Origin: Tolypothrix sp. FACHB-123 | GTDB lineage: Bacteria; Cyanobacteriota; Cyanobacteriia; Cyanobacteriales; Nostocaceae | Reading direction: 5' to 3' | DNA length: 64,000 nucleotides | NCBI RefSeq assembly: GCF_014697075.1 | Contig: NZ_JACJRE010000031.1 | Span: 36,130-100,129, forward strand | Shown: positions 18,901 to 28,377 of the stretch, one piece after another | How positions within the stretch are numbered: the first letter of the stretch is position 1 | Layout of the letters: each line of letters starts with the position of its first letter | Notes under the pieces: model-generated | The model's input: only the letters and a program-made list of their open reading frames with translations | The model's database searches: none | Told to the model about the DNA's origin: nothing | Program-made: the position numbers and the translations under genes

Positions 18901-18935
18901 CACCCTCATATTTGAAAGAATATTATAATTTTAGT

Positions 18936-19229
18936 ATGCGAATCATTGCTCGCAGTACTTTACGGCAATTTTGGGAAATACATCCTGATGCCGAGCAGCC
19001 ACTCAAAACTTGGTATGATGAAGTTTCTCGTGCAGAATGGACTAGTCCGACAGATATTAAAATTACTTATCGAAATGCCAGTATTATTGCTAATAATCGC
19101 GTAGTTTTTAATATTAAAGGCAATAAATATCGCTTAATTGTTCACGTTCGTTATGACATTAATATTGTTTTCATCCGCTTTGTAGGTACGCACTCTGAAT
19201 ACGATAACGTAGATGCGGCAACAATTTGA
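18936..19229 (+). CDS. higB: HigB-family toxin (type II toxin-antitoxin)
   Basis: A 97-residue basic protein starting M-R-I-I-A-R-S-T-L-R-Q-F-W, with the HigB-type blocks D-A-E-Q-P-L-K-T-W-Y and N-I-K-G-N-K-Y-R-L-I-V and a C-terminal F-V-G-T-H-S-E-Y-D. Such toxins are ribosome-dependent mRNA endonucleases. The ATG at 18936 is the family start; the frame opens earlier but those residues are unlike the family. Its stop lies within the ribosome-binding site of the antitoxin, so the two are translationally coupled. Toxin-first order is the HigBA hallmark. Confidence 0.88.
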   Translation: MRIIARSTLRQFWEIHPDAEQPLKTWYDEVSRAEWTSPTDIKITYRNASIIANNRVVFNIKGNKYRLIVHVRYDINIVFIRFVGTHSEYDNVDAATI

Positions 19230-19239
19230 GGTAATGTGT

Positions 19240-19620
19240 ATGCTCGAACTCCGACCAATCCGAAATGAAGCTGATTATCGTGTTGCACTTGATGAAATAG
19301 AAAGATTATTTGATGCAGAACCTAATACACTAGAATGCGATCATTTAGAAGTTTTAACAACTCTAGTAGAAGCATACGAACAACAACACTATCCAATTGC
19401 AGCACCAGAACCAATAGAAGCTATTTTGTACTATCTTGAATCTCGTGGTTTATCTACTCACGATTTAGAACCTATTATTGGAAGTCTGGAAGAGGTTGCA
19501 GCAATTTTAAATCGCCAGCAACCACTAACATTAGAGATGATTCGGCGTTTAAATCAACAATTAGGAATTCCTGCTGATGTGCTGATTCAACCATACTCTC
19601 TCATGAAAAATTCAGCTTAA
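19240..19620 (+). CDS. higA: HigA-family antitoxin with helix-turn-helix
   Basis: A 126-residue acidic protein. The C-terminal segment (about 65-120: L-E-P-I-I-G-S-L-E-E-V-A-A-I-L-N, then L-G-I-P-A-D-V-L) is an Xre/HigA-type helix-turn-helix that would bind the operon's own promoter. GAGG at 19228-19231 overlaps the toxin stop and is 8 bases from the ATG at 19240; another ATG at 19234 is too close to it. It neutralises the adjacent HigB-like toxin. No frame damage is seen, so the pair may be functional. Confidence 0.87.
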   Translation: MLELRPIRNEADYRVALDEIERLFDAEPNTLECDHLEVLTTLVEAYEQQHYPIAAPEPIEAILYYLESRGLSTHDLEPIIGSLEEVAAILNRQQPLTLEMIRRLNQQLGIPADVLIQPYSLMKNSA

Positions 19621-19637
19621 TGCAAAATGTGAACTAA

Positions 19638-21020
19638 TTAACCCAGGAATCGCTTGAGGAAAGCTAACTTTCCTTGATAAGGAGCGTAACGCCAATTTAA
19701 ATCAAATAAAAACGAGTTTTGCAAAACACTTTTGCGGTGGGAGAAAGTGTCAAAACCAGCTTTACCGTGATAACTACCAATACCACTATCACCCACACCA
19801 CCAAATGGTAAAGACGGAACACCATATTGCATGATTGTATCGTTAAGACAAACTCCACCGGATGTAGTTTCCTGCAAAATGCGCTGTTGCAGGTTTTTGT
19901 TTTGCGAAAATAAGTATAAAGCTAAGGGTTTTGGTCGCGAGTTAATTAGGGCGATCGCTTCTTGGATGTCATCATATTCAATAATGGGTAAAATCGGCCC
20001 AAAAATCTCTTCCTGCATAATTGCATTATCTAAAGAGACGTTCTCAAGCAGCGTGGGAGCTATATAACGTTCCGCCAGGTTCGTTTTTCCACCAATGATG
20101 ACTTCACCATTTTTTAGAAGATTTACTAATCTATCAAAGTGTTTTGTAGAGATAATACGAGCATAATCAGGACTCGTTTCTGGGTTATCTCCATAAAATT
20201 CTTTGATAGTTTTTTTCAGTCCTTCTACTAAATTTATTTTAATTTTTTTATCAACTAAAATATAGTCAGGAGCGATACAAGTTTGTCCAGCATTTACAAA
20301 TTTACCCCAAATAATCCGCTTAACGGTGTGTTCTAAGTTAATTTCTGTATCTACAATACAAGGGCTTTTACCACCTAATTCTAAAGTAACTGGTGTAAGG
20401 TGTTTTGCTGCTGCTTCCATGACAATTCTGCCGACATTTGTACCACCAGTAAAAAAGATATAATCAAATTTTTCTGCTAACAGATTTTGGCTAGTTTCTA
20501 CACCACCTTCTACCAGTGCAATATATGCTGGATCAAAATATTTAGCAATTATCCCAGCCAGCAAACTAGAGGTATGAGGCGCAAGTTCTGAAGGTTTGAG
20601 AATTGTACAATTTCCAGCCGCGATCGCACCAACTAAAGGCCCAATCATTAAGTTAAATGGATAGTTCCAAGGGCCGATAATTAAAACTACTCCTAAAGGA
20701 TCTGGATAAATTTTAGCTGAGTATTGCAAAAATTCCAGAGGAACGGCGGCTTTTTGTGGCTTAGTCCAAGTTTTGATATGCTTAATTGCGTAATCAATTT
20801 CTTTATATACTAAAATTTCTGTAGCATAAGCTTCAAATTCTGGTTTATTTAAATCGGCTTTTAATGCTTGAATAATTGCTTGTTCATTTTCTATAACTGC
20901 TTGTTTGAGAATTTTTAATTTTTCTATGCGAAAAGCAACATCTTTAGTTTTACCAGTTTGAAAAAATTCGCGTTGTTTATGAATAATATCGTTGATAGAA
21001 ATTGATAATTCAGTAATCAT
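19638..21020 (-). CDS. Aldehyde dehydrogenase family protein
   Basis: A 460-residue NAD(P)-dependent aldehyde dehydrogenase of the class-3-like type. The motif T-L-E-L-G-G-K-S-P supplies the general-base Glu, and the nucleophile Cys lies in N-A-G-Q-T-C-I-A-P. The N-P-W-N cofactor motif appears as G-P-W-N-Y-P-F. Cyanobacterial relatives oxidise fatty or apocarotenoid aldehydes, but the substrate is not readable. The C-terminal hydrophobic tail (W-R-Y-A-P-Y..L-K-R-F-L-G) could associate with membranes. It converges with higBA, with 17 bases between the two stops. Confidence 0.92.
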   Translation of the reverse strand: MITELSISINDIIHKQREFFQTGKTKDVAFRIEKLKILKQAVIENEQAIIQALKADLNKPEFEAYATEILVYKEIDYAIKHIKTWTKPQKAAVPLEFLQYSAKIYPDPLGVVLIIGPWNYPFNLMIGPLVGAIAAGNCTILKPSELAPHTSSLLAGIIAKYFDPAYIALVEGGVETSQNLLAEKFDYIFFTGGTNVGRIVMEAAAKHLTPVTLELGGKSPCIVDTEINLEHTVKRIIWGKFVNAGQTCIAPDYILVDKKIKINLVEGLKKTIKEFYGDNPETSPDYARIISTKHFDRLVNLLKNGEVIIGGKTNLAERYIAPTLLENVSLDNAIMQEEIFGPILPIIEYDDIQEAIALINSRPKPLALYLFSQNKNLQQRILQETTSGGVCLNDTIMQYGVPSLPFGGVGDSGIGSYHGKAGFDTFSHRKSVLQNSFLFDLNWRYAPYQGKLAFLKRFLG

Positions 21021-21023
21021 GTT

Positions 21024-21144
21024 TTTTATAGGGGCTAGAGGCTAGGGGCTAGGGAAGGGAGAAAAGAGGGATAAGGAAAGGGGGACAAGGGAGACAAGGA
21101 AGAAATTATCAATGACAAATAACCAATGACTATTGACTATTGAC
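21024..21144. repeat. GGGGCTA / GGGGACAA repeat tract
   Basis: GGGGCTAGAGGCTAGGGGCTAGG is followed by GGGGGACAAGGGAGACAAGG and then TGACTATTGACTATTGACTC units, filling the gap between two minus-strand genes. Confidence 0.8.
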
Positions 21145-22290
21145 TCATATTTTTACAGGTAGCATAACAATAAATACACTACCTTGACCCAACTCAGATT
21201 TAACTAGAATATTTCCTTGATGAGCTTCAACAATTCGCCGGGAAAGATACAGCCCTAAGCCACTACCAGAACTCTTGTGACTTCCTTGGCGAAAACGCTC
21301 AAATAATGTGGTTTTTTCTTCAGGTGAAATACCGGGGCCTGTGTCTTCTACTTCAACAATTAGGAATTCACTAAAAGCGGAATTTTCCACAGCATCTAAA
21401 TACGACTTTTTGCTGCTTTGGGTTGTTGAACCAAGATGAATATTTACTGAGCCAGAATCGGTAAATTTTATAGCATTACCAATTAGGTTAGTCAATAAAC
21501 GATGCAATTCTAAGCGATCGCCCATGACTGAATTGATGGTTAACTCTTGAGCAATTCCTAAATTCATCGACAGTGATTTTGCTTCAGTTAAAGGTGTTAA
21601 TTCTCCCACCACCTCCTCTAATAATTGGCGGAGGTTCACTGGTTGAAATGCCAAGGTTTTGCGACCAGCTTCAAAGCGGTAAACTTCCAATAGGGTATTC
21701 ACCATTGACAGCAAATTGGTGTTGCTACGCGCCATAATCGCGATCACTTCCTCCATTTGCGGTGATAATGCTCCCAAAGCACCCTGCTGAAACAGCATGA
21801 GTACGCGATCGGCGGCTACAAGGGGGGTGCGTAAGTCGTGGGTGAGACGGGAAACAAAATCTTCGCGCTGACGAGCAATTTCATCGCGTTCATCGATACT
21901 ATGTTTTAAGCGTAAGAGCGATCGCACTCGTGCTAATAATTCATCCACAGTTACAGGTTTGCGGATAAAGTCATCAGCGCCTAAATCTAATCCCTTAGCA
22001 ACATTTGGCGCATCATGAGCAGTAATCAGCAGTATGGGGATATATTGCTGCATGGCAGTATTTCCACGTATGCGCCGAGTAACTTCGTAACCATCCATTC
22101 CCGGCATCATTAAATCCAGCAATACCAAATCACAAGGAGATGCTTCGAGTTGCGCTAATGCTGAAGCACCATTTTCTGCTGTGCTAACTGTGTAGCCTTC
22201 TTCCTCCAAAATAGTTTTGATTAAAAACACGTTATCTGGGGAATCATCTACAACCAAAATTTTGTCAGAGCGAGAATTTTGCGAGTTCAT
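21145..22290 (-). CDS. Response regulator-histidine kinase hybrid
   Basis: A 381-residue soluble signalling protein. An N-terminal receiver domain comes first (acidic pair Asp15/Asp16, phosphoacceptor Asp59 in L-L-D-L-M-M-P, Lys111). A HisKA domain follows with phospho-His151 (T-H-D-L-R-T-P-L), then a HATPase_c domain with N box (N-L-I-G-N-A-I-K-F), G1 (D-T-G-P-G-I) and G2 (G-S-G-L-G-L). Receiver-first kinases like this usually take phosphate from a partner and may pass it to another regulator. No membrane segment. No cognate regulator is adjacent. It is divergent from the conflict locus at 22460. Confidence 0.93.
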   Translation of the reverse strand: MNSQNSRSDKILVVDDSPDNVFLIKTILEEEGYTVSTAENGASALAQLEASPCDLVLLDLMMPGMDGYEVTRRIRGNTAMQQYIPILLITAHDAPNVAKGLDLGADDFIRKPVTVDELLARVRSLLRLKHSIDERDEIARQREDFVSRLTHDLRTPLVAADRVLMLFQQGALGALSPQMEEVIAIMARSNTNLLSMVNTLLEVYRFEAGRKTLAFQPVNLRQLLEEVVGELTPLTEAKSLSMNLGIAQELTINSVMGDRLELHRLLTNLIGNAIKFTDSGSVNIHLGSTTQSSKKSYLDAVENSAFSEFLIVEVEDTGPGISPEEKTTLFERFRQGSHKSSGSGLGLYLSRRIVEAHQGNILVKSELGQGSVFIVMLPVKI

Positions 22291-22459
22291 GTAGCGACCA
22301 GGTATACGGTAAAATTAATTGTTCTCAGAGCTACTTTAATTGGTATTATTTCCTTTGGGTTATTACTGAAGGAGATTGCTCTAAGCAGAAAAATTATTTA
22401 CATAAAAAAGTTTAATAAGTTTAAAAAAAATTAACAAATAATCACTAGCTAATTAAATT

Positions 22460-22804
22460 ATGGCTCGTAAACTTTTAGAACTAAATACAGAAGATGGCGG
22501 CACGATTTTGGTAGCTGTAGAAATACCAGAAGTATCTGTGGGGCGTGTAGCTGCTACTGGTGAGTTACCGATGGAAAAAGTAGAAGGTAGCTTCGATGCA
22601 GTTAAAGATTTAATAGTTCGCGGCTGTCGCCCAATTACAAAGGCATTTCACATCTTACAGCAAGAATCACAACCGGTAAGCGGAGAAGTTGAGTTTGGGG
22701 TGAATTTTACCACCAAAGGCTCAGTTTATGTAGTTGAATCCAGTGGGCAAGCATCACTTAAAGTGAAAATAACTTGGAATTTGGCAGCAAAAGAAAACAA
22801 GTAA
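22460..22804 (+). CDS. Trypco1-like (CU044_2847 family) protein
   Basis: A 114-residue single-domain protein: a beta-rich N-terminus (G-G-T-I-L-V-A-V-E-I-P), a central helix (A-V-K-D-L-I-V..I-T-K-A-F) and C-terminal strands (G-E-V-E-F-G-V-N-F..L-K-V-K-I-T-W). This matches the trypsin-co-occurring domain 1 pattern. The next gene, 9 bases downstream, begins with a trypsin-like domain, exactly the association that gave the family its name. It is the first gene of a three-gene operon. It may be a regulator, adaptor or substrate of the protease. Start at ATG 22460; no clear ribosome-binding site. Confidence 0.8.
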   Translation: MARKLLELNTEDGGTILVAVEIPEVSVGRVAATGELPMEKVEGSFDAVKDLIVRGCRPITKAFHILQQESQPVSGEVEFGVNFTTKGSVYVVESSGQASLKVKITWNLAAKENK

Positions 22805-22813
22805 TAAATTTTC

Positions 22814-24967
22814 ATGAGTTGGGATTTAGTTAAAGCTTGTACTGTGGCGATCGCCACTCCGGAAAATAGCATTCGGGGTACAGGCTTTTTCATCTCAACA
22901 CAAGGACACTTACTTACCTGCGCCCATGTAGTTGAAGAGACTGGCGGTTGGGAAAACGTGCGAGTCAATGGGCAAAGGGTGGAGTTGGTTTATTTAGGCG
23001 ATCGCACTGGCGATGATTTTGCCATCTTGCAATTACCTGGTTATCAGGGTGATTCAGTCCCCCTAGCTTTTAATTTTCAGCCAATGGATCGATTTTTGTC
23101 TATTGGTTATGGGCGTTTGGATTTTCCGCAAGGCGCTTCGATTGATGGCACAATCACTGATGTGAATCCCCAGTTTGAATTTAGCAACTTACCAATGTTG
23201 CGGTTGCGAGTTAAAGCGAATTCGCAACAAGTGCAAGGTGGGTATAGTGGTTCGCCTGTATTTAATGCGGAAACTCAGCGAGTTATTGGCATAATTGCTG
23301 CTTACGACAATACAGAAGGTGCATTGGCTTTACCACTAGCCACGATAAAACAAAAATGCTCAAATTTGTCAATATTTCTGGATATTAATCAGAATGTACC
23401 ACCGTTGCCACCAAATAGCGACAGCGCCAGAGTTTTTATTAGCTATCGCAGTCAAGACCCAGATTTGAGCCTTGCCCAACATTTTTATGAAGCCATCAAA
23501 GCAGCTGGACATGAAGCATTTATGGCGGGTGAGAGTATTCGCTTAGGGGAAAACTGGCCCCAGCGCATTGATAGAGAATTAGAACGGTGTGATTATTTTC
23601 TGCTGCTGTTGTCTCCACAATCAGCAACTAGTGAGATGGTGACAGAAGAAGTAAGAAGGGCAAAACAGTTACAGGATGTGCGTCCTGAGCATAAACCAGT
23701 AATTTTGCCAATTCGCGTCAATTTTCCCTTAAGTTCACCACTAAATTATGATTTACGGGGTTATTTAAGTCAGATTCAGCAGCGAGAGTGGAAATCGCCT
23801 GCTGATACTTCAAAGATTTTGCCAGAAATATTGAGTTTGTTGGCGGGTAGCCAAGACCTTGAAGACCTCACCCCCTCAATCCCCCTCTCCGCAAGCACAG
23901 AGGGGGAGGTCGTCGTCCTTCATCCTTCAGATCCACCCCTACCAGTTGCAGAACCAGAATTACCAGAAGGACAGGTAGATTTAGCTTCGGAATTTTATAT
24001 TGAACGTCCCCCAATCGAATCTCGCTGCTACGAAGCAATTTTGAAGCCAGGATCTCTGATTCGGATCAAAGCACCGCGACAGATGGGTAAAACCTCACTC
24101 ATGGCGCGGATTCTCCATCATGCTTCACAACAGAGTTGTTTAACTGTTCCTTTGAGCTTTCAGTTAGCAGACGGAAAAGTTTTTGCCGATTTAGATAAAT
24201 TTCTCCAGTGGTTTTGTGCCAGCGTGGGGCGACGGCTGAGGATATCTAACAAGCTAGGGGATTACTGGGACGATATTTTTGGCAGTAAAGATAACTGCAC
24301 TGCTTATTTTGAGGAGTATTTACTGGCACAAATCAACCAACCTCTTGTTTTGGGATTGGATGAAGTTGATTTGGTCTTCCAACATCGCGAAATAGCTGCT
24401 GACTTTTTTGGACTATTACGTGCTTGGCATGAGGACGGAAAAAATCGGGAGATTTGGAAAAGACTGCGGTTGGTAGTGGTGCATTCCACTGAAGTCTACA
24501 TTCCAATGAATATCAATCAATCGCCCTTTAATGTAGGTTTGCCGATTGAATTACCAGAGTTTAACGCTCAACAAGTGCTGAATTTGGCACAAAGGCATGG
24601 ACTCAATTGGAGTTCAACCCAAGTTGAGCAGTTAATGGCAATGGTGGGAGGGCATCCCTATTTGGTAAGAGTCGCACTTTATAACATTGCCCGACAAGAT
24701 AATACCCTTGATTTGCTGTTACAAACAGCACCCACAGAAGCTGGGCTTTATAGTGACCATTTGCGACGGCATTTGTGGAATTTAGAACAACGTCCAGAAT
24801 TAGCTGCTGCAATCAAGAAAGTAGTTGCTAATACTAGCCCAGTTCGCTTGGATTCGATAGAATGCTTTAAATTACTCAGTATGGGATTACTGCAACTGCA
24901 AGGAAATGATGTTACGCCTCGTTGCAATTTGTATCGTCAATATTTCCGCGATCGCCTGAGAGTTTAG
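22814..24967 (+). CDS. Trypsin-like protease-TIR-AAA fusion (predicted conflict/immune effector)
   Basis: A 717-residue three-domain protein. Residues 1-190 are a trypsin-like protease with His38 (C-A-H-V), Asp68 (D-F-A-I-L) and Ser145 (G-Y-S-G-S-P), all intact. About 204-345 is a TIR domain (R-V-F-I-S-Y-R-S), with a plausible catalytic Glu at 278/279 in T-S-E-M-V-T-E-E-V; bacterial TIRs often cleave NAD+. A Pro-rich linker (350-390) follows, then an AAA_35-type ATPase from about 392, with P-loop P-R-Q-M-G-K-T-S (421-428) and Walker B L-G-L-D-E-V-D. No signal peptide, so cytoplasmic. It sits 9 bases after the Trypco1 gene and abuts the next gene. Known systems suggest NTP-controlled self-killing or defence; the trigger is unknown. 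Confidence 0.88.
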   Translation: MSWDLVKACTVAIATPENSIRGTGFFISTQGHLLTCAHVVEETGGWENVRVNGQRVELVYLGDRTGDDFAILQLPGYQGDSVPLAFNFQPMDRFLSIGYGRLDFPQGASIDGTITDVNPQFEFSNLPMLRLRVKANSQQVQGGYSGSPVFNAETQRVIGIIAAYDNTEGALALPLATIKQKCSNLSIFLDINQNVPPLPPNSDSARVFISYRSQDPDLSLAQHFYEAIKAAGHEAFMAGESIRLGENWPQRIDRELERCDYFLLLLSPQSATSEMVTEEVRRAKQLQDVRPEHKPVILPIRVNFPLSSPLNYDLRGYLSQIQQREWKSPADTSKILPEILSLLAGSQDLEDLTPSIPLSASTEGEVVVLHPSDPPLPVAEPELPEGQVDLASEFYIERPPIESRCYEAILKPGSLIRIKAPRQMGKTSLMARILHHASQQSCLTVPLSFQLADGKVFADLDKFLQWFCASVGRRLRISNKLGDYWDDIFGSKDNCTAYFEEYLLAQINQPLVLGLDEVDLVFQHREIAADFFGLLRAWHEDGKNREIWKRLRLVVVHSTEVYIPMNINQSPFNVGLPIELPEFNAQQVLNLAQRHGLNWSSTQVEQLMAMVGGHPYLVRVALYNIARQDNTLDLLLQTAPTEAGLYSDHLRRHLWNLEQRPELAAAIKKVVANTSPVRLDSIECFKLLSMGLLQLQGNDVTPRCNLYRQYFRDRLRV
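23881..23906. repeat. Palindromic C/G-rich repeat within the linker codons of the trypsin-TIR-AAA gene
   Basis: CCCCCTCT (23881-23888) and AGAGGGGG (23899-23906) form an inverted repeat preceded by CACCCCCTCAATC. This resembles a dispersed cyanobacterial C-rich palindrome. It is in frame and encodes the low-complexity stretch between TIR and ATPase. Confidence 0.7.
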
Positions 24968-27900
24968 ATGATGAGTACAGAACATAATCTAGCCTACGAG
25001 TATCAAGTTGGGGGTAGTTTACCAATAAATGCCCCCAGTTATGTCAAGCGACAGGCAGACGAAGATTTGTATGAGGCATTAAAAGCTGGGGAATTTTGTT
25101 ATGTGCTGAATTCGCGGCAGATGGGCAAGTCTAGCTTGCGAGTGCAAACAATGCAACGCTTGCAAAATGAAGGCATTGCTTGTGCAGCAGTTGACTTGAC
25201 AAAAATTGGTAGTCAGCAAGTTACACCAGATCAGTGGTATGCGGGTGTAGTGCGTATTTTGGTGAGTAGTTTTGAGCTTTCAAACAAGTTTAATTTACGC
25301 AGTTGGTGGCGAGAACACGATCATCTTTCTCCGGTACAACGATTAAGTGAATTTATCGAAGAAGTTCTGCTAGTTGAGATATCTGAATCAATTGTGATTT
25401 TTGCAGATGAAATCGACAGTATTCTCAGCTTGAACTTTTCGAGTGACGATTTTTTTGCTTTGATCCGAGACTGTTATAACCAGCGTGCTGATCAGCCAAA
25501 ATACAAGCGCATCACCTTCGCATTGTTGGGAGTAGCCACACCCTCAGATTTAATTCAAGATAAAAAGCGTACACCTTTTAATATTGGCCAAGCAATTGAA
25601 TTAAAAGGCTTTGATTTGCAAGAAGTTCAGCCTTTAATTGATGGATTGGTGAACAAAGTCAATAATCCTCAAGTAGTGATGCAAGAAATTTTGTTTTGGA
25701 CAGGTGGGCAGCCATTTCTCACCCAAAAGCTTTGTCATCTTGTTCTTACTAACATGGAGATTTCAGCTATAGAAAAGCTGGTGCGCGTACACATTGTTAA
25801 AAATTGGGAATCTCAAGATGAACCAGAGCATTTGAAAACGATACGCGATCGAATTTTCAGGGATGAGCAATATACTGGTAGATTATTAGGAATTTATCAA
25901 CAAATTTTACTTCTAGGAGAAGTTGCAGCTTATGAAATTTACGAACAGATGGAATTGAGGCTATCTGGTTTAGTTATTAAAAAGCATGGAAATTTAATGC
26001 TTTATAACCAAATTTATAAAGCTGTTTTTGATCAAAACTGGGTTAATAAAGCTTTATCTCAGTTACGTCCCTATGGAGAATCAATTATCGCCTGGTTAGA
26101 TTCTAATTGTCGGGATGAATCACATCTGTTACATGGTAAAGCATTGCAAGATGCACAAATCTGGGCATCAGGTAAAAGTTTAAGTGATCAAGATTATCAA
26201 TTTTTAGCTGCTAGCCAAGAATTGGATAAACAAAACTTTAAATTTGCGTTAGAAGCTGAAATACAAGCCAAGCAAATATTGGCTGAAGCACGAAAAAAAG
26301 CAGAATTAGCTTTACAAGAAGAGAAAAAAGCAAATCAACGATTAACTGCAACACAAAAGAAAATCAAATATTCTATTCGTATAGGCTTTGCTGGAGTAGT
26401 TTTGATCTCACTTATTGCAGGTATAGCTCTTAAAAAGTTACAGCAAACCCTTGATGTTGCAAAATCAGACCTCAATAAAGCCGAAAGCCAGAAGCGAAAT
26501 TTAGAACATGATAAACAAAATGAACAAATAAAACTACAGTTATCCACTAATTTATTAATATCTGTAAGGCAAAAATATAATAACGAAAAACAAAGAATTC
26601 AAGCACAAATTCAAGAGTTTAGAAAAAAAGAAAAAGAGACTGAGCGTGTAAAAAAAATATTAGAAATAACTAAAACAAGATTAATAAAAAGTAAGAGAGA
26701 GTTAGAAAAAGAAATAAAACGATTACAATCCGAAAAAATACAAACAGATTATAAACTGGAAAATATGATAGAACTTTTGGAATTGATTAGCCGTATTAAT
26801 TATTCAACTAATCATATTACCAGTGCAGAAATACCTAAAAACTCCGAAATGTCATCCACGTTTATAGCAAGCCCATATATCAACAAAAACACTGAATATG
26901 GTGTATGTAACAAGTTAGAAAGTCATGTGATTAAGGGTTACTTAGTTAGAGTCAAGAATAATAGCAGTATCGTTCTAGAAAAAATTGAAAAGATACAAAG
27001 AGGAGCATTCAGAGTGCTGTTCGATGGTAAAAATTATTTGATATATGCAGGTAAATTTGATAATGAAGAAGATGCAAAAGAGCGCGTAAAACAATTAGAA
27101 TCACAACAAATTAGTGCAGAAATAGTACCAATATCTCCTGAAGATAAACCTAATGAACTAATAGATAATCGGAGTCTTCTCGAAAGAGGCGACCAAGGCC
27201 CTTCTGTTAGAAATTTACAACAAAAGTTGAAAAGAGCAGGTTTTTATCAAGCCCCTATTACTCAAATCTATGACTTTTCCACGGAAGATGCAGTCCGGCG
27301 TTTCCAAAAAGTAGCTGGGTTAACTGTGGATGGCATCGTTAGCATAACTACTCTACAAAAATTAGAAAGCTGGGGGTGTCCAAAGGGTTCCAGTATCAAA
27401 ACACAAAGCAGCGACACACAAACTAGCAAGCGCAGCAATCCCAATTACCTTGTGAAAGGTGATGAAGGTGAATCTGTCAGAGTTTTACAAGAAAGATTGC
27501 AAGTTGCTGGATTTTACTATGGTAACCCCACGGGCATCTTTGGCCCAATTACAGAAGAGGCTGTGAAAAGATTCCAAACAGCTTATAACCTAGATGCTGA
27601 TGGTGTGGTTGGCCCAGCAACAATGAGAAAATTACCACCCCTTGGTGTTGGTCATGGTGAGGATGCTCCCAAAGCAGTAGCTGATCGCGATAAATTACGT
27701 ATGGGCGATCGCGGTGAACGAGTTCGTGTTCTGCAAGATCACTTGATCAAAGCCGGCTATTTACAGGGAGAACCAAATGGCTACTTTGGCCCCAATACCG
27801 CAGATGCTGTGCGCCGATTTCAAGCCGCTAATTATTTAGCACCTAGTGGTATAGCTGGCCCAACTACCAGAGCCAAGTTATATAGCTTAGTGACTAATAC

Positions 27901-28069
27901 TCCTAAGAGTGAGTTTAGTGTATTAGAATTGCAAAGATGGCTACAAGAACGTGGATTTTATAAAGGTCAACTTAACGGTGTAATAACAGATGACACCACA
28001 AAAGCAATTAGACAAGCTCAGGAATTTTACGGTATTAGTCTCAAAGACATAAGAAGCGGAAGATTTTAA
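24968..28069 (+). CDS. Membrane-spanning AAA protein with SPOR-like and four peptidoglycan-binding repeats
   Basis: A 1033-residue protein. Residues 10-400 are an AAA_35-type ATPase (P-loop S-R-Q-M-G-K-S-S around Lys54; Walker B F-A-D-E-I-D-S). A charged coiled coil (430-465) leads to one membrane helix (about 467-490), then a long Lys/Glu-rich coiled coil (490-615). A SPOR-like segment is at about 657-725, and four PG_binding_1-type repeats are at about 735-799, 826-890, 910-973 and 983-1030 (G-D-x-G-x-x-V-R-x-L-Q; D-G-x-x-G-P-x-T). Basic residues before the helix put the ATPase inside and the repeats in the periplasm. The start codon directly follows the stop of the previous gene. It may couple cell-wall state to the TIR/protease partner. 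Confidence 0.88.
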   Translation: MMSTEHNLAYEYQVGGSLPINAPSYVKRQADEDLYEALKAGEFCYVLNSRQMGKSSLRVQTMQRLQNEGIACAAVDLTKIGSQQVTPDQWYAGVVRILVSSFELSNKFNLRSWWREHDHLSPVQRLSEFIEEVLLVEISESIVIFADEIDSILSLNFSSDDFFALIRDCYNQRADQPKYKRITFALLGVATPSDLIQDKKRTPFNIGQAIELKGFDLQEVQPLIDGLVNKVNNPQVVMQEILFWTGGQPFLTQKLCHLVLTNMEISAIEKLVRVHIVKNWESQDEPEHLKTIRDRIFRDEQYTGRLLGIYQQILLLGEVAAYEIYEQMELRLSGLVIKKHGNLMLYNQIYKAVFDQNWVNKALSQLRPYGESIIAWLDSNCRDESHLLHGKALQDAQIWASGKSLSDQDYQFLAASQELDKQNFKFALEAEIQAKQILAEARKKAELALQEEKKANQRLTATQKKIKYSIRIGFAGVVLISLIAGIALKKLQQTLDVAKSDLNKAESQKRNLEHDKQNEQIKLQLSTNLLISVRQKYNNEKQRIQAQIQEFRKKEKETERVKKILEITKTRLIKSKRELEKEIKRLQSEKIQTDYKLENMIELLELISRINYSTNHITSAEIPKNSEMSSTFIASPYINKNTEYGVCNKLESHVIKGYLVRVKNNSSIVLEKIEKIQRGAFRVLFDGKNYLIYAGKFDNEEDAKERVKQLESQQISAEIVPISPEDKPNELIDNRSLLERGDQGPSVRNLQQKLKRAGFYQAPITQIYDFSTEDAVRRFQKVAGLTVDGIVSITTLQKLESWGCPKGSSIKTQSSDTQTSKRSNPNYLVKGDEGESVRVLQERLQVAGFYYGNPTGIFGPITEEAVKRFQTAYNLDADGVVGPATMRKLPPLGVGHGEDAPKAVADRDKLRMGDRGERVRVLQDHLIKAGYLQGEPNGYFGPNTADAVRRFQAANYLAPSGIAGPTTRAKLYSLVTNTPKSEFSVLELQRWLQERGFYKGQLNGVITDDTTKAIRQAQEFYGISLKDIRSGRF

Positions 28070-28101
28070 CTTCAATAAGGAAACAAGGTTATTTAGATAG
28101 C

Positions 28102-28377
28102 TGCGATCGCACTCTCAACACAAAACAGGGGATCGCTTATTCTCCAGCAGTGAGATTATCTAAGAGTTGCTGAAATTCTGATGTGGAAGGAATTGCGATC
28201 GCACTCTCATCACAAAACAGGCGATCGCTTATTCTCCAGTAGTAAGATTATCTAAGAGTTGCTGAAATTCTCATGTGGAAGGAATTGCGATCGCATTCTC
28301 AGCACAAAACAGGCGATCGCTTATTCTCCAGCAGTGAGATTATCTAAGAGTTGCTGAAATTCGGCTGTAGAAGGAAT
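28102..28377. repeat. Three tandem 92-bp copies of the Rpn-like gene's 3' end
   Basis: A 92-bp unit is repeated at 28102-28193, 28194-28285 and 28286-28377 with a few mismatches. The rightmost copy encodes the C-terminus and stop of the minus-strand gene ending at 28321. The other two copies are non-coding duplicates beyond that stop, each carrying its own stop codon. HIP1 sites flank each unit and could have mediated the slippage or unequal crossover. Confidence 0.93.

Noticed and set aside
18843-18935. Longer start for the HigB-like toxin
   Set aside because: It would translate through an inverted repeat and give a start unlike the family.
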